Assembly (NCBI GenBank): GCA_029977805.1
Contig: JAPOKE010000009.1
Span: 1-37,109 of the forward strand
Source of the DNA: Phenylobacterium parvum
GTDB lineage: Bacteria; Pseudomonadota; Alphaproteobacteria; Caulobacterales; Caulobacteraceae
Direction: 5' to 3'
Length of the DNA: 37,109 nt
The notes under the pieces were generated by a model, which did no database searches, had not been told where the DNA came from, and saw only the letters and a list, made by a program, of their open reading frames with translations. The translations under genes were made by a program, and so were the position numbers. Positions 18,967 through 28,429 of the stretch are shown here, in pieces. Every line of letters starts with the position of its first letter. Position 1 is the first letter of the stretch.

Positions 18967-19954
18967 GATCGCCGCCGGCTTCGCCCGGATCGCCCTCGGG
19001 CACGTCACCCGGCCCTGGCCCTACAAGCTGGACCAGGTGCTCGCCGGCGAGGACGACCTGGCGACGCCCCGCCGCCTGCATCCCATCTTCTTCGGCAGCT
19101 TCGACTGGCATTCCTGCGTCCACGGATACTGGACCCTTGCGGCGGTGCGCCGCCGCTTCCCCGACCATCCCGTCGCCGCCGAGATCGACGCCCGCTTCAC
19201 CGCGGCCTTCACGGAAGACGCCGTGGAGGGCGAGCGCGCCTTCCTGCGCCGCCCCACGGCCCGGGGCTTCGAACGACCCTATGGCTGGGCCTGGCTCCTC
19301 AAGCTGCAGGCCGAGCTCCTCCGGCTCGAGGGTCCCTGGGCGATGCGCCTCGCCCCCCTGGCCGCCGACTTCGCGGACCGGTTCCGGGCCCACCTGCCCC
19401 TCGCCGCCTATCCCGTCCGCACGGGGGTGCATTCCTCCACGGCCTTCGCCCTCGCCCTGGCCCTGGACTACGCCGAGGCGGCCGGCGACCGCGAACTCGG
19501 AGACCTGCTCTGCGCCAAGGCCCTGTCCTGGTACGCCCGGGACCGGGACTGCCAGGCCTGGGAGCCCTCCGGCGAGGACTTCCTGTCGCCCGCCCTGATG
19601 GAGGCCGAGTGCCTTCGCCGGGTGCTTCCCCGCGACGACTTCCGCGCCTGGTTCGCCGGCTTCCTGCCGCGGGCCGCCGAGGGCGCGCCCGCCAGCCTCT
19701 TCACCCCCGCCAGCGTCAGCGACCGCAGCGACGGCAAGATCGCCCACCTCGACGGCCTCAACCTGTCGAGGGCCTGGTGCTGGCGGAACATCGCCGCCGC
19801 CCATGCCCCCGGGGATCCCGTCGCGGAGGCCGCCCGCGCCGCCGCCGGGATCCACCTCGAGGCGAGCCTGCCGCACGTGGCCGGCGACTACATGGGCGAG
19901 CACTGGCTGGCCAGCTTCGCCCTGCTGGCCCTCACCGCGGGAGAGGCGGCGTGA
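18938..19954 (+). CDS. DUF2891-family protein
   Basis: RLHPIFFGSFDWHSCVHGYWTLAAVRRRFP, THxxR-less helical-repeat architecture, HLDGLNLSRAWCWRNIA, YMGEHWLASFALLAL; overlaps DUF979 by 29 nt. Confidence 0.75.
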   Translation: MSSPSRLTPEIAAGFARIALGHVTRPWPYKLDQVLAGEDDLATPRRLHPIFFGSFDWHSCVHGYWTLAAVRRRFPDHPVAAEIDARFTAAFTEDAVEGERAFLRRPTARGFERPYGWAWLLKLQAELLRLEGPWAMRLAPLAADFADRFRAHLPLAAYPVRTGVHSSTAFALALALDYAEAAGDRELGDLLCAKALSWYARDRDCQAWEPSGEDFLSPALMEAECLRRVLPRDDFRAWFAGFLPRAAEGAPASLFTPASVSDRSDGKIAHLDGLNLSRAWCWRNIAAAHAPGDPVAEAARAAAGIHLEASLPHVAGDYMGEHWLASFALLALTAGEAA

Positions 19955-21960
19955 CCGAGGCCAGCCTCGACGCCGCGATCCGCCAGGGCCTGGGCCTCCT
20001 GGCGGCCCGGCCGGACCTCGCCGAGGCGCAGGCGCAGGAGATCCTCGCGGTCGTCCCCGGCCACCCGGCGGGCCTCCTCATGCGCGGCGCCGCCCGCCGC
20101 AGGATGGGCCGGTCCACCGAGGCCCTCGGGGACCTGGCGCCCCTGGCTGCGTCCCAGCCGACCTGGCCGCCCGCCCACCTGGAGCTTGGACTGGCCCGGG
20201 GCGAAGCCGGTGATCCCCGCGGGGCGGTGGAGGCCCTGTCCCGCGCGGTGGCCCTGGACGCCGGCCTGGTCGAGGGCTGGACCGCGCTGGGCGTCCAGCA
20301 CCGCCTCCTGGGACATGTCGCCGCCGCAGAGCGCGCCGAGGCCCGCGCCCTCAGCGCCGCAACCCGCGATCCGGGCCTTCTGGAGGCGGGCGCGGCCCTC
20401 AACGAGGGCCGGCTGGCGGTGGCCGAACACCTCCTGCGGGACCGGCTGAAGGCCCGGCCGGACGACCCGCCGGCCCTGCGCATGCTGGCGGAGACCGCCA
20501 CCCGGCTCGGCCGCTACGAGGACGCCGAGGCCCTTCTCAGGCGCTGCCTGGAGCTGACGCCAGGCTTCATCCCCGCCCGCCACAACCTCGCCGTGGCCCT
20601 CTACCGCCAGACCCGGGCCGCCGAGGCCCTCGCCGAGACGGAGGTCCTCCTGCGGGCCGATCCCCGGCATCCGGGCTACCGCAACCTCCAGGCCGCCGCC
20701 CTCGGCCAGCTGGGGGAGTACCCCCGCGCCATCGCGGTGTTCGAGAGCCTGCTCGCCGACTTCCCCGTCCAGCCCAAGGGCTGGATGAGCTATGGCCATG
20801 CGCTCAAGACGGTGGGGCGGCAGGACGACGCCGTCGCCGCCTACCGGCGCGCCATCGGCCTCGCCCCCGGCCTTGGCGAGGCCTGGTGGAGCCTGGCCAA
20901 CCTCAAGACCTTCCGCTTCGCCCCGGCTGACCTGGACGCCATGCGTCGGGCCCTCGCCGGCGACGGACTGTCAGACGAGGACCGCTTCCACCTCGACTTC
21001 GCCCTCGGCAAGGCCCTGGAGGACGCCGGCGAGGACGAGGCCGCCTTCGCCGCCTACAGCCGCGGGAACGCCCTGCGCCGGATGGGCCTGGACTATGACG
21101 CGGAGGAGACCCACCGCCACCTGGTGCGCTCGCGCGCCCTCTTCACCCCCGGGTTCTGGGCGGCGCGGGAAGGGTGGGGCTGTCCCTCGCCCGACCCGGT
21201 CTTCATCCTGGGCCTGCCCCGGGCCGGCTCGACCCTGGTCGAGCAGATCCTCGCCAGCCATCCCCTCGTGGAGGGGACGATGGAGCTGCCCGACATGCCG
21301 GCCATCGCCAAGCGGCTGGGCGGCCGCACCCGGCGGGACCAGGACTCGGCCTATCCCGACATCCTCGAGGGCCTGGACGCCGACGCCTGCCGGGCCCTCG
21401 GCGAAGAATACCTTGCCCGCACCGCGCCCCAGAGGAAGACCGGCCGGCCCTTCTTCATCGACAAGATGCCCAACAACTTCGCCCATGTCGGCCTGATCCG
21501 GCTGATCCTTCCCCGGGCCAAGATCATCGATGCGCGGCGCCATCCCCTGGGATGCTGCTTCTCGGGCTTCAAGCAGCACTTCGCCCGCGGCCAGGCCTTC
21601 ACCTACGACCTCACGGACCTCGGCCGGTACTATGCCGACTATGTCGACCTCATGGCGCACTTCGACCGGGTCCTGCCCGGCGCGGTCCACCGGGTGATCT
21701 ACGAGCGCATGGTGGCGGACCCCGAGGCGGAGGTCCGGGCCCTCCTGGCCTATTGCGGGCTCGACTTCGACCCGGCGTGCCTGAGGTTCTACGAGAACGA
21801 CCGCGCCGTCCGCACCGCCAGTTCCGAGCAGGTCCGGCGGCCCATCTTCACCGAGGGGCTCGACCAGTGGCGGCGCTTCGAGCCCTGGCTCGGCCCGCTC
21901 AAGGCGGCGCTGGGACCGGCGCTGGAGGCCTATCCTGAGGCGCCTGCGCCACAGGAATGA
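19951..21960 (+). CDS. TPR-repeat protein with C-terminal sulfotransferase domain
   Basis: GTG start in a GTGA overlap; several TPR-like units, then PVFILGLPRAGSTLVEQILASHPLVEGTMEL (PAPS 5'-phosphosulfate-loop type) and RLILPRAKIIDARRHPLGCCFSGFKQHFA. Confidence 0.88.
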   Translation: MTEASLDAAIRQGLGLLAARPDLAEAQAQEILAVVPGHPAGLLMRGAARRRMGRSTEALGDLAPLAASQPTWPPAHLELGLARGEAGDPRGAVEALSRAVALDAGLVEGWTALGVQHRLLGHVAAAERAEARALSAATRDPGLLEAGAALNEGRLAVAEHLLRDRLKARPDDPPALRMLAETATRLGRYEDAEALLRRCLELTPGFIPARHNLAVALYRQTRAAEALAETEVLLRADPRHPGYRNLQAAALGQLGEYPRAIAVFESLLADFPVQPKGWMSYGHALKTVGRQDDAVAAYRRAIGLAPGLGEAWWSLANLKTFRFAPADLDAMRRALAGDGLSDEDRFHLDFALGKALEDAGEDEAAFAAYSRGNALRRMGLDYDAEETHRHLVRSRALFTPGFWAAREGWGCPSPDPVFILGLPRAGSTLVEQILASHPLVEGTMELPDMPAIAKRLGGRTRRDQDSAYPDILEGLDADACRALGEEYLARTAPQRKTGRPFFIDKMPNNFAHVGLIRLILPRAKIIDARRHPLGCCFSGFKQHFARGQAFTYDLTDLGRYYADYVDLMAHFDRVLPGAVHRVIYERMVADPEAEVRALLAYCGLDFDPACLRFYENDRAVRTASSEQVRRPIFTEGLDQWRRFEPWLGPLKAALGPALEAYPEAPAPQE

Positions 21961-21980
21961 CCCTACGGTCAATCCGGATA

Positions 21981-22010
21981 TTGACAGCCCGTGCCCGCGG
22001 GCCGGTTATC
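21981..22010 (+). promoter_or_regulatory. Candidate promoter for the TonB-dependent receptor: TTGACA-N17-GGTTAT(C)
   Basis: TTGACA at 21981-21986, 17-nt spacer, GGTTAT at 22004-22009, 50 bp upstream of the ATG at 22060. Confidence 0.4.
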
Positions 22011-22059
22011 GCCGGATAGAGATTCGCGCCCGCCTGCCCTTCCTGACCTGGATTCCAAT

Positions 22060-24402
22060 ATGCTCCGCAAGACGTCCCCGGCCCGCCTGACCGCCATGCT
22101 CCTCGCCTCCACCATGCTCGCCGGCGTGTCTTCCGCCCGCGCGGCGGAGGAGGCCGCCTCGGTCGAGGAGCTGGTGGTGACGGCCCAGAAGCGGGCGGAG
22201 AACATCCAGGACGTGCCGGTGGCGGTGACGGCCCTGTCCACCCGCAAGCTCGAGGAGCTGCAGGTCCAGGGCTTCGACGACTATGTGAAGTTCCTGCCCA
22301 GCGTCGCCTACCAGAGCTCGGCGCCCGGCTTCTCCACGGTCTACATGCGCGGCGTCGCCTCCGGCGGGGATGGCAACCACTCCGGCTCCATGCCCAGCGT
22401 CGGGACCTACCTCGACGAGCAGCCCATCACCTCCATCGGCGGGGCGCTCGACCTGCATGTCTATGACGTCGCCCGGGTCGAGGCCCTCGCGGGCCCGCAG
22501 GGCACCCTCTACGGCGCCAGCTCGCAGGCCGGCACGATCAAGATCGTCACCAACCCGGCCGACCCGTCGGGCTTCTCGGCGGCCTACGACGTCGGCGTGA
22601 ACACTGTCAGCGACGGCGGCCCCGGCTATTCCCTCGAGGGCCTGGTCAACATCCCCCTGAACGACCGCATGGCGGTCCGCCTCGTCGCCTGGAACACCCA
22701 TGACGGCGGCTACATCGACAATGTGAAGGGCACGCGCACCTATCCGACCTCGGGCGTGACCATCAACAACAACGCCCTGGCCAAGGACGACTACAACGAG
22801 GTCGACACCTGGGGCGTGCGCATCGCGGGCCTGGTCGACCTGAACGAGAGCTGGACGATCCGGCCCACCTTCATGAGCCAGGACACCAAGGCCGACGGCA
22901 TCTTCGCCTACGACCGGACCCAGGGTCCGATGAAGGTCACCCACTATCTTCCGGAATCCGGGCACGACCGGTGGCACCAGGCTGCCCTGGCGGTCGAGGG
23001 CCGGATCGCCGACTTCGACCTCGTCGTCTCCTCGGCCTACATGGACCGCCGGATCGACACCCAGTCCGACTACACGGACTATTCCTTCTTCTACGACACC
23101 CTGTTCGGCTCCGGCGCCTACATCACGGACGCTGCGGGCAATGTGATCGACCCGACCCAGCGGATCACCGGGCGCGACCACTTCACCCGGGTGTCCAACG
23201 AAATCCGCCTGTCCTCGCCCCAGGACCAGCGCGTCCGCTTCGTGGTCGGCGCCTTCCAGCAGAGGCAGACCCACTTCATCGAGCAGAACTACCAGATCAA
23301 GGGGATCGGACCGGACATCACCGTCACCGGCTGGCCAGACACCCTCTGGCTGACCGAGCAGATGCGCATCGACCGGGACTACGCCGCCTTCGGCGAGGCC
23401 TACATCGACCTGACGGAGAAGCTGACCCTCACCCTTGGGATGCGCGCCTTCAAGACCGACAACTCCCTCGAGGGCTTCTTCGGCTTCAGCGACGGCTATT
23501 CCTCGCGCACCGGCGAGGCGGCCTGCTTCGCCCCGGGCAAGGTCGGCCGCGCGCCCTGCACCAACCTCGACAAGCGGGTGAAGGAGACCGGCCAGATCTA
23601 CAAGGTCAACCTCAACTACAAGTTGAGCGACGACAAGCTGGTCTACGCCACCTATTCCCAGGGCTTCCGCCCGGGCGGCATCAACCGGCGCTCGACCCTC
23701 GCGCCCTACGAGGCCGACTACCTCTACAACTACGAGCTGGGCTGGAAGACGGAGTGGGCCGACAACTCGATCCGGTGGAACGGCGCTGTCTTCTTCGAGA
23801 CCTGGAAGGACTTCCAGTTCTCCTTCCTGGGCGCCAACTCCTTCACCCAGATCCTCAACGCCGGCCAGGCGGAGATCAAGGGCGCGGAGACGGAGGTCAG
23901 CTGGGCTGCGCCCGTCCAGGGCCTCACCGTCACCGGCGGGGCCTCCTACACCGACGCCTACCTGACCGAGCCCTACTGCGGGACCACGGACGCCCAGGGA
24001 AAGCCGATCAAGAACTGTGCGACGCCCCAGGCGCCGTCCGGTACGGCCCTGCCCGTCACGCCCAAGCTCAAGGCCAACGCCCGGGTGCGCTACGAGTTCG
24101 ACCTGTCGGGCTTCGACGCCCACGTCCAGGCGGTCGGGGTCTACCAGGGCGAGGCCTGGCCTGACCTGCGGCTCGAGGAGCGGGGCATACTGGGCAAGCA
24201 GGACGCCTTTGGTTCGGTCGACGTCGCGGCGGGACTCGCCCGGGGCAACTGGCGCGCCGAGCTGACCATCAGCAACCTCTTCGACGAAGTCGGCGACAAG
24301 TATCGCTACGCCCAGTGCACGCCCACGGTCTGCGGCGGGCGGACCTATTCCGTGCCGATCCGGCCGCGCACCATCGGGCTGAGCTTCGGCCAGAAGTTCT
24401 AG
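22060..24402 (+). CDS. TonB-dependent receptor
   Basis: Signal peptide; TonB box/plug start VEELVVTAQKRAENIQDVPVAVTALS; YMRGVASG; VEALAGPQGTLYGASSQAGTIKIVTN; C-terminal …RPRTIGLSFGQKF aromatic end. Confidence 0.95.
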   Translation: MLRKTSPARLTAMLLASTMLAGVSSARAAEEAASVEELVVTAQKRAENIQDVPVAVTALSTRKLEELQVQGFDDYVKFLPSVAYQSSAPGFSTVYMRGVASGGDGNHSGSMPSVGTYLDEQPITSIGGALDLHVYDVARVEALAGPQGTLYGASSQAGTIKIVTNPADPSGFSAAYDVGVNTVSDGGPGYSLEGLVNIPLNDRMAVRLVAWNTHDGGYIDNVKGTRTYPTSGVTINNNALAKDDYNEVDTWGVRIAGLVDLNESWTIRPTFMSQDTKADGIFAYDRTQGPMKVTHYLPESGHDRWHQAALAVEGRIADFDLVVSSAYMDRRIDTQSDYTDYSFFYDTLFGSGAYITDAAGNVIDPTQRITGRDHFTRVSNEIRLSSPQDQRVRFVVGAFQQRQTHFIEQNYQIKGIGPDITVTGWPDTLWLTEQMRIDRDYAAFGEAYIDLTEKLTLTLGMRAFKTDNSLEGFFGFSDGYSSRTGEAACFAPGKVGRAPCTNLDKRVKETGQIYKVNLNYKLSDDKLVYATYSQGFRPGGINRRSTLAPYEADYLYNYELGWKTEWADNSIRWNGAVFFETWKDFQFSFLGANSFTQILNAGQAEIKGAETEVSWAAPVQGLTVTGGASYTDAYLTEPYCGTTDAQGKPIKNCATPQAPSGTALPVTPKLKANARVRYEFDLSGFDAHVQAVGVYQGEAWPDLRLEERGILGKQDAFGSVDVAAGLARGNWRAELTISNLFDEVGDKYRYAQCTPTVCGGRTYSVPIRPRTIGLSFGQKF

Positions 24403-24407
24403 GGGCC

Positions 24408-25334
24408 GTGACGCAGGGAGGATCGCCGGAAGCGGCGGCCTTCGCCCTGCGCGAGGGCCGGCTCGTCATCCTTCCCACCGAGACCGTCTACGGTCTGGCG
24501 GCGGACGCGGGGAACCCGCGCGCCGTGGCCTCGGTCTACGCCGCGAAGGGCCGCCCCGCCTTCAATCCCCTGATCGCCCACGTCGCCGACATCGACGCCG
24601 CCCGCCGGATCGCGGTCTTCGGCCCTGATGCGGAGATCCTCGCGGCGGCCTTCTGGCCGGGTCCGCTGACCCTGGTCCTGCCTGTCCAGCCCGGCGGCGC
24701 GGTCTGCGACCTCGCCCGGGCGGGCCTGGACACGGTGGCGGTAAGGGTCCCGGCCCATCCCCTTGCCCGCGCCGTGCTCGTGGCCTTTGGCGGACCCGTG
24801 GCCGCACCGTCTGCCAACCGGTCGGGCCGGCCGAGCCCCACCACCTTCGCCGCCGCCTGCGAGGAGACCGGCGACGCCGCCGAGGTCGCCCTGGACGGCG
24901 GCCCCTGCGAGGTCGGGCTGGAGTCCACCGTCGTCGCCCTGCTCGACACGCCGCGCCTCCTGCGCCCCGGCCGGGTGACCCGGGACCAGGTCGAGGCCCT
25001 GGTGGGGCCCCTCGCCGAGGCGGAGGCCGACGCGCGCCGTTCCCCGGGGCGGCTCACCCGGCACTACGCCCCCGAGGCGCCGGTCCGGCTGGACGCCCGC
25101 GACCTCCGGTCGGGGGAGGTCTACCTCGCCTTTGGGGACGCACCCGGGGACCCCGGCGTTCTCAACCTCAGTCCCTCGGGCGACCTCGTCGAGGCCGCCG
25201 CCAACCTCTTCGCCTTCCTCCGCGAGGCTGACGCCCGGCGTCCCGCCGGCATCGCCGTCGCCCCCATCCCGCACGAGGGCCTTGGCGAGGCGATCAATGA
25301 CCGGCTCCGGAGGGCCGCCGGCGCCATCGGATGA
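24408..25334 (+). CDS. L-threonylcarbamoyladenylate synthase (Sua5/YrdC/TsaC family)
   Basis: GTG start at 24408; LPTETVYGLAADAGNPRAVASVYAAKGRPAFNPLIAHV, FWPGPLTLVLP, APSANRSGRPSPT, GLESTVV, C-terminal Sua5-like extension. Confidence 0.92.
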   Translation: MTQGGSPEAAAFALREGRLVILPTETVYGLAADAGNPRAVASVYAAKGRPAFNPLIAHVADIDAARRIAVFGPDAEILAAAFWPGPLTLVLPVQPGGAVCDLARAGLDTVAVRVPAHPLARAVLVAFGGPVAAPSANRSGRPSPTTFAAACEETGDAAEVALDGGPCEVGLESTVVALLDTPRLLRPGRVTRDQVEALVGPLAEAEADARRSPGRLTRHYAPEAPVRLDARDLRSGEVYLAFGDAPGDPGVLNLSPSGDLVEAAANLFAFLREADARRPAGIAVAPIPHEGLGEAINDRLRRAAGAIG

Positions 25335-25380
25335 GCGCGGCGCTCTGGCTTCCCGGACGCCAAGCGCCTACCTTCCCCGC

Positions 25381-26790
25381 ATGACCTCCGCACCTTCCGA
25401 CGCCGTCCTGGACCGGCTCAAGGCCCTCGTCGGGCCCGACGGCTGGACCGATGACCCGGAGATCCTTGCGCCGCGGCTTGTCGAGTGGCGCGACCGCTGG
25501 AGCGGCGCCACCCCCCTCATGCTCTCGCCGGCCTCGACGGAGGAGACCGCCGCCATCGTCAGGCTCTGTGCAGCCGAGGGCGCGCCCCTGGTGGTCCAGG
25601 GCGGCAATACCGGCCTTGTCGGCGGCCAGATCCCCCAGGGCGAGATCCTCCTGTCCACCCGCCGGATGCGCGCCATCCGGGACGTCGATCCCGTCGATGA
25701 CGTCCTCGTCGCCGAGGCCGGCGTCACCCTGGCCGAGGTCCAGGCGGCCGCCGAGGCGGCGGGGCGCCGCTTCCCCCTCAGCCTCGCCTCGGAAGGAAGC
25801 GCCACCCTCGGGGGGGTGATCTCCACCAACGCCGGGGGCGTGGCGGTGCTGAGGTTCGGGACTGCCCGGGACCTCGTCCTCGGCCTTGAGGCGGTGCTGC
25901 CCAGCGGAGAGGTCTGGCGGGGCCTCAGGCGCCTGCGCAAGGACAACACCGGCTACGACCTGCGGGGGCTCCTGTCGGGTGCGGAGGGCACCCTCGGCGT
26001 GGTCACCGCCGCCAGCGTCAAGCTGTTCCCGCGTCCCGCCGGCCGGGCCGTCGCCATGGTGGCGGTGGAGAGCCCTCAGGCGGCCCTCGACCTCCTGTCC
26101 CGCGCCCGCGGGGTCGCCGACGCCGGGCTTGAGGCCTTCGAGCTGATGGCCCGACAGGGGGTCGACTTCGCCCTGCGCAACATTCCCGGCCAAAGGGACC
26201 CCCTGTCCGGCGCCCCGCCCTGGCGGGTGCTGCTCGAGGTGGCTTCGCCGGACGCGGGCGGTGCGGGACGGCTGATGGAGACCCTCCTCACCGAGGCCTG
26301 TGCCGACGGGGTCGCGGGGGAGGCCGTCATCGCCGCCAGCCAGGCCCAGGCTGCGGCCTTCTGGTCCCTGCGTGAGAACCAGTCCGCCGCCCAGAAGCCC
26401 GAGGGGGCGACCTGGAAGCACGACATCTCGGTCCCGGTCAGCCAGGTCCCGCGCTTCCTGCACGAGGCCTCGACGGCCATGGCCGCCTTCGCGCCCGGGT
26501 GCCGGATCAGCGCCTTCGGCCATGTCGGCGACGGCAACATCCACTTCGACGTCCTGCGGCCCGAGGGCGGGGACGACGCCGCCCACCTCGCCCGGCGCGC
26601 CGAAGGCCAGGCCCGGGTCCATGACATCGCCATCGCCCTGGGCGGATCGGTCTCGGCCGAGCATGGCCTCGGAGTCATGAAGGCCGACGAGGCCCGCCGC
26701 CAGAAGGACCCCGCAGAGATCGCCCTGTTGTCCGCGATCCGCACCACCCTCGATCCGGGCCGCATCCTCAACCCGCGCGTGCTATTCTGA
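25381..26790 (+). CDS. FAD-binding oxidoreductase (GlcD / D-2-hydroxyacid dehydrogenase-like)
   Basis: VVQGGNTGLVGGQIPQGEILLSTRRM PCMH FAD motif; FGHVGDGNIHFDV; GGSVSAEHGLGVMKADEA. Confidence 0.9.
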   Translation: MTSAPSDAVLDRLKALVGPDGWTDDPEILAPRLVEWRDRWSGATPLMLSPASTEETAAIVRLCAAEGAPLVVQGGNTGLVGGQIPQGEILLSTRRMRAIRDVDPVDDVLVAEAGVTLAEVQAAAEAAGRRFPLSLASEGSATLGGVISTNAGGVAVLRFGTARDLVLGLEAVLPSGEVWRGLRRLRKDNTGYDLRGLLSGAEGTLGVVTAASVKLFPRPAGRAVAMVAVESPQAALDLLSRARGVADAGLEAFELMARQGVDFALRNIPGQRDPLSGAPPWRVLLEVASPDAGGAGRLMETLLTEACADGVAGEAVIAASQAQAAAFWSLRENQSAAQKPEGATWKHDISVPVSQVPRFLHEASTAMAAFAPGCRISAFGHVGDGNIHFDVLRPEGGDDAAHLARRAEGQARVHDIAIALGGSVSAEHGLGVMKADEARRQKDPAEIALLSAIRTTLDPGRILNPRVLF

Positions 26791-26800
26791 GAGTCGCACC

Positions 26801-27592
26801 ATGCTGATCCTCCTCTCCCCCGCCAAGGCGATGGACTTCACGCCGCCCCCGGTCCAGGCGCCCATGACCCGTCCGGTCCTGGAGGCCGAGACCGCCCGCC
26901 TCGCGGAGTCGACGCGGCGCCTCTCGGTGGCCCGGCTCCGCGCCCTGATGGACCTGTCCGAGAAGCTGGCCGTCCTGAACCGCGAGCGCTTCCAGGCCTT
27001 TGACCCGGCGGCCGACGGCGCCCTTCAGGCGGCCTTCGCCTTCAACGGCGACGTCTACGCCGGCCTGAAGGCGCGCGAGCTCGATCCCGACGCCCTCGCC
27101 TGGGCCCAGGACCATGTCCGCATCCTGTCCGGCCTCTACGGCGTGCTGAAGCCCCTCGACGGCATCCAGCCCTACCGGCTGGAGATGGGCTCGCCCCTGC
27201 AGACCCGCCGGGGCAAGAGCCTCTACGCCTTCTGGGGCGACCGCATCGGAAAGGCCCTGGCCGCCGAGCTCGAGGGGCGGGCCGACCCGGTGGTCGTCAA
27301 CGCCGCCTCCCAGGAATACGCCTCGGCCGTGGACCGCAAGGCCCTGCGCGCCCGCGTCGTCGAAGTGCGCTTCCTGGAGGAAAAGGACGGCCGCTCCAAG
27401 ATCATCAGCTTCTTCGCCAAGCGGGCGAGGGGCGCCCTGGCGCGCTTTGCGATCGACAACCGGATCGAGAGGGCGGATGACCTGCGGGCCTTCGACCGCG
27501 ACGGCTACCGCTTCCTGGCCGGGGACTCCTCGGCCGACCTCTGGGTCTTTTCACGGCCCCAACCCGCGCCCGCCGGCGCCGACAAGGAGTAG
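26801..27592 (+). CDS. yaaA: Peroxide stress protein YaaA (DUF328 family)
   Basis: MLILLSPAKAMDF, FNGDVYAGLKA, ILSGLYGVLKPLDGIQPYRLEMG, VNAASQEYASAV. Confidence 0.92.
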   Translation: MLILLSPAKAMDFTPPPVQAPMTRPVLEAETARLAESTRRLSVARLRALMDLSEKLAVLNRERFQAFDPAADGALQAAFAFNGDVYAGLKARELDPDALAWAQDHVRILSGLYGVLKPLDGIQPYRLEMGSPLQTRRGKSLYAFWGDRIGKALAAELEGRADPVVVNAASQEYASAVDRKALRARVVEVRFLEEKDGRSKIISFFAKRARGALARFAIDNRIERADDLRAFDRDGYRFLAGDSSADLWVFSRPQPAPAGADKE

Positions 27593-27596
27593 GCCC

Positions 27597-28394
27597 ATGG
27601 CCGTCGACTACAAGCTTGAAGGCCACGTGGCGGTCATCACCGGCTCGACCAGCGGCATCGGCCAGGCCCTTGCTGCGGCCCTGGCCGAGCAGGGGGTCAA
27701 CGTCGTCCTGAACGGCCTGGGCGATCCGGCGAAGATCGAGGCCGACCGTCAGGCCCTGCAGGCCCGGACCAACGCCGCCGTCCGCTACCACCCCGCCGAC
27801 ATGACGAAGCCGGAGGAGATCAAGGACCTCATCGCCTACGCGGTGCGCGAGTTCGGGCGGCTGGACATCCTGGTCAACAACGCCGGCATCCAGCACGTGG
27901 CGCCGGTGGACGAGTTCCCCGAGGAGAAGTGGGACGCCCTCATCGCCGTCATCCTGTCCTCGACCTTCCACGCCAGCCGGGCCGCCATCCCCGTGATGAA
28001 GGCCCAGGGCAGGGGGCGGATCATCAACATCGCCTCGGCCCACGGACTGGTGGCCTCGCCCTTCAAGGCGCCCTACGTGGCCGCCAAGTTCGGGGTGGTG
28101 GGTTTCACCAAGGGCCTGGCCGTCGAGCTCGCCCGCACCGGCATCACCGCCAACGCCATCTGCCCTGGTTATGTGAAGACCCCTCTCATCGAGGCGCAGA
28201 TCGTCGACCAGGCGAAGACGCGGGGCATTCCCGAGGACCGGGTGATGGAAGACGTCATCCTCGCCGCCCAGCCCACCAAGAAGTTCGTCGAGTACGAGCA
28301 CCTCGCGGGCATGCTGCTCTACCTGGCCTCCGACGTCGGGGCCTCCGCCACGGGCGCCGCCCTGTCGGTCGACGGGGGCTGGACCGCAACCTGA
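27597..28394 (+). CDS. 3-hydroxybutyrate dehydrogenase (SDR)
   Basis: TGSTSGIGQALA, NNAGIQHVAPVDEFPEEKWD, IINIASAHGLVASPFKAPYVAAKFGVVG, CPGYVKTPLIEAQI. Confidence 0.88.
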   Translation: MAVDYKLEGHVAVITGSTSGIGQALAAALAEQGVNVVLNGLGDPAKIEADRQALQARTNAAVRYHPADMTKPEEIKDLIAYAVREFGRLDILVNNAGIQHVAPVDEFPEEKWDALIAVILSSTFHASRAAIPVMKAQGRGRIINIASAHGLVASPFKAPYVAAKFGVVGFTKGLAVELARTGITANAICPGYVKTPLIEAQIVDQAKTRGIPEDRVMEDVILAAQPTKKFVEYEHLAGMLLYLASDVGASATGAALSVDGGWTAT

Positions 28395-28398
28395 CAAG

Positions 28399-28429
28399 GC
28401 AAGGTACCTATTTAAAAAAGGTACCTTGC
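28399..28429. promoter_or_regulatory. Perfect AT-cored inverted repeat GCAAGGTACC-TATTTAAAAAA-GGTACCTTGC; candidate PadR operator/promoter
   Basis: 10-bp perfect arms (28399-28408 and 28420-28429), 11-nt A/T-only spacer, plus related half-sites ATACCTTGCG (28438-28447) and GATACCT (28451-28457) just upstream of padR. Confidence 0.6.

Noticed and set aside
22006-24123. 705-aa minus-strand ORF opposite the TonB-dependent receptor
   Set aside because: Antisense shadow; no domain, V/D/G/L-biased composition.
28399-28429. Palindrome as an intrinsic terminator of bdhA
   Set aside because: Stem is followed by GCTAACAG rather than a T-tract, and the A/T core lies in the loop; operator interpretation fits better.
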